Assembly: GCA_025462805.1 (NCBI GenBank) | Contig: JAOAPJ010000438.1 | Location: 1 to 5,781 of the forward strand | Reading direction: 5' to 3' | Origin: Acidobacteriaceae bacterium | Lineage (GTDB): Bacteria > Acidobacteriota > Terriglobia > Terriglobales > Acidobacteriaceae | DNA: 5,781 nucleotides | In this document: positions 5,699 to 5,781 of the stretch, piece after piece | Numbering within the stretch: position 1 is the stretch's first letter | Layout: each line of letters opens with the position of its first letter | Notes under the pieces: model-generated | What the model was told of the DNA's origin: nothing | Seen by the model: only the letters and a program-made list of their open reading frames with translations | The model's database searches: none | Program-made: the position numbers and the translations under genes

Positions 5699-5781
5699 GG
5701 GCGCACGAGATGCAGTTCTTTGTGCGCGATGCCCGCTCCCCCGGAGACCTGGGTGGGACAATCGGCGCTCAGCCATTCTTT
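5692..5781 (-). CDS. Possible 3' end of an unrecognised gene
   Basis: On the minus strand a frame enters from the right edge and ends at TAG 5692-5694 after 29 codons (KEWLSADCPTQVSG, then GAGIAHKELHLVRPN). About two-thirds of third positions are G or C, as in the neighbouring genes, and the stop lies 100 bp before the TPR start, which suits an upstream gene. I do not recognise the family. The plus strand offers a competing frame from ATG 5710 (MQFFVRDARSPGDLGG, open to the edge) with similar base use, so the strand is not settled. Confidence 0.35.
   Translation of the reverse strand, partial: KEWLSADCPTQVSGGAGIAHKELHLVRPN

Noticed and set aside
1..5781. CRISPR array or insertion sequence
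   Set aside because: I saw no regularly spaced direct repeats, no transposase-like frame and no flanking terminal repeats. The only mobile-element trace is the integrase relic.

Overview
The window reads as a GC-rich bacterial chromosome with every confident gene on the minus strand. Domain content (a DUF3467 protein, a secreted TPR protein, a GT-C membrane glycosyltransferase, and a secreted protein with a FlgO/CsgG-like start) is most reminiscent of Acidobacteriota. That placement is an inference from protein style, not from a marker gene.

Layout, right to left in the direction of transcription. 5692-5781: a short open reading tail, possibly the 3' end of another minus-strand gene, of doubtful status. 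5592-5691: an AT-richer intergenic stretch. 4404-5591: a secreted TPR protein of 395 residues. 4141-4403: a non-coding stretch dense in inverted repeats, ending in a strong ribosome binding site. 3175-4140: a 321-residue TIM-barrel protein of the sugar phosphate isomerase/epimerase (AP-endonuclease-2-like) class with its metal ligands intact. 3023-3174: non-coding, with two compact palindromes. 2763-3022: a decayed C-terminal piece of a tyrosine recombinase, split by a frameshift. 2671-2755: an intact tRNA-Leu(UAG) with encoded CCA. 2304-2615: a DUF3467 protein. 514-2271: a GT-C membrane glycosyltransferase whose start codon is not a normal one. 1-443: the N-terminal part of an exported protein with a FlgO/CsgG/TolB-like domain, running off the left edge.

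The left block (DUF3467, glycosyltransferase, exported protein) is closely packed and co-directional and could be one transcript starting just past the tRNA. The right block (TPR protein, isomerase) is separated from it by the recombinase relic and the tRNA. This looks like a junction where an integrative element once sat beside tRNA-Leu and was largely lost.

I found no convincing new multi-gene system. The points most worth checking are the recombinase relic ending 7 bp from the tRNA, the missing ordinary start codon of the glycosyltransferase, and the hairpin-rich leader of the isomerase.
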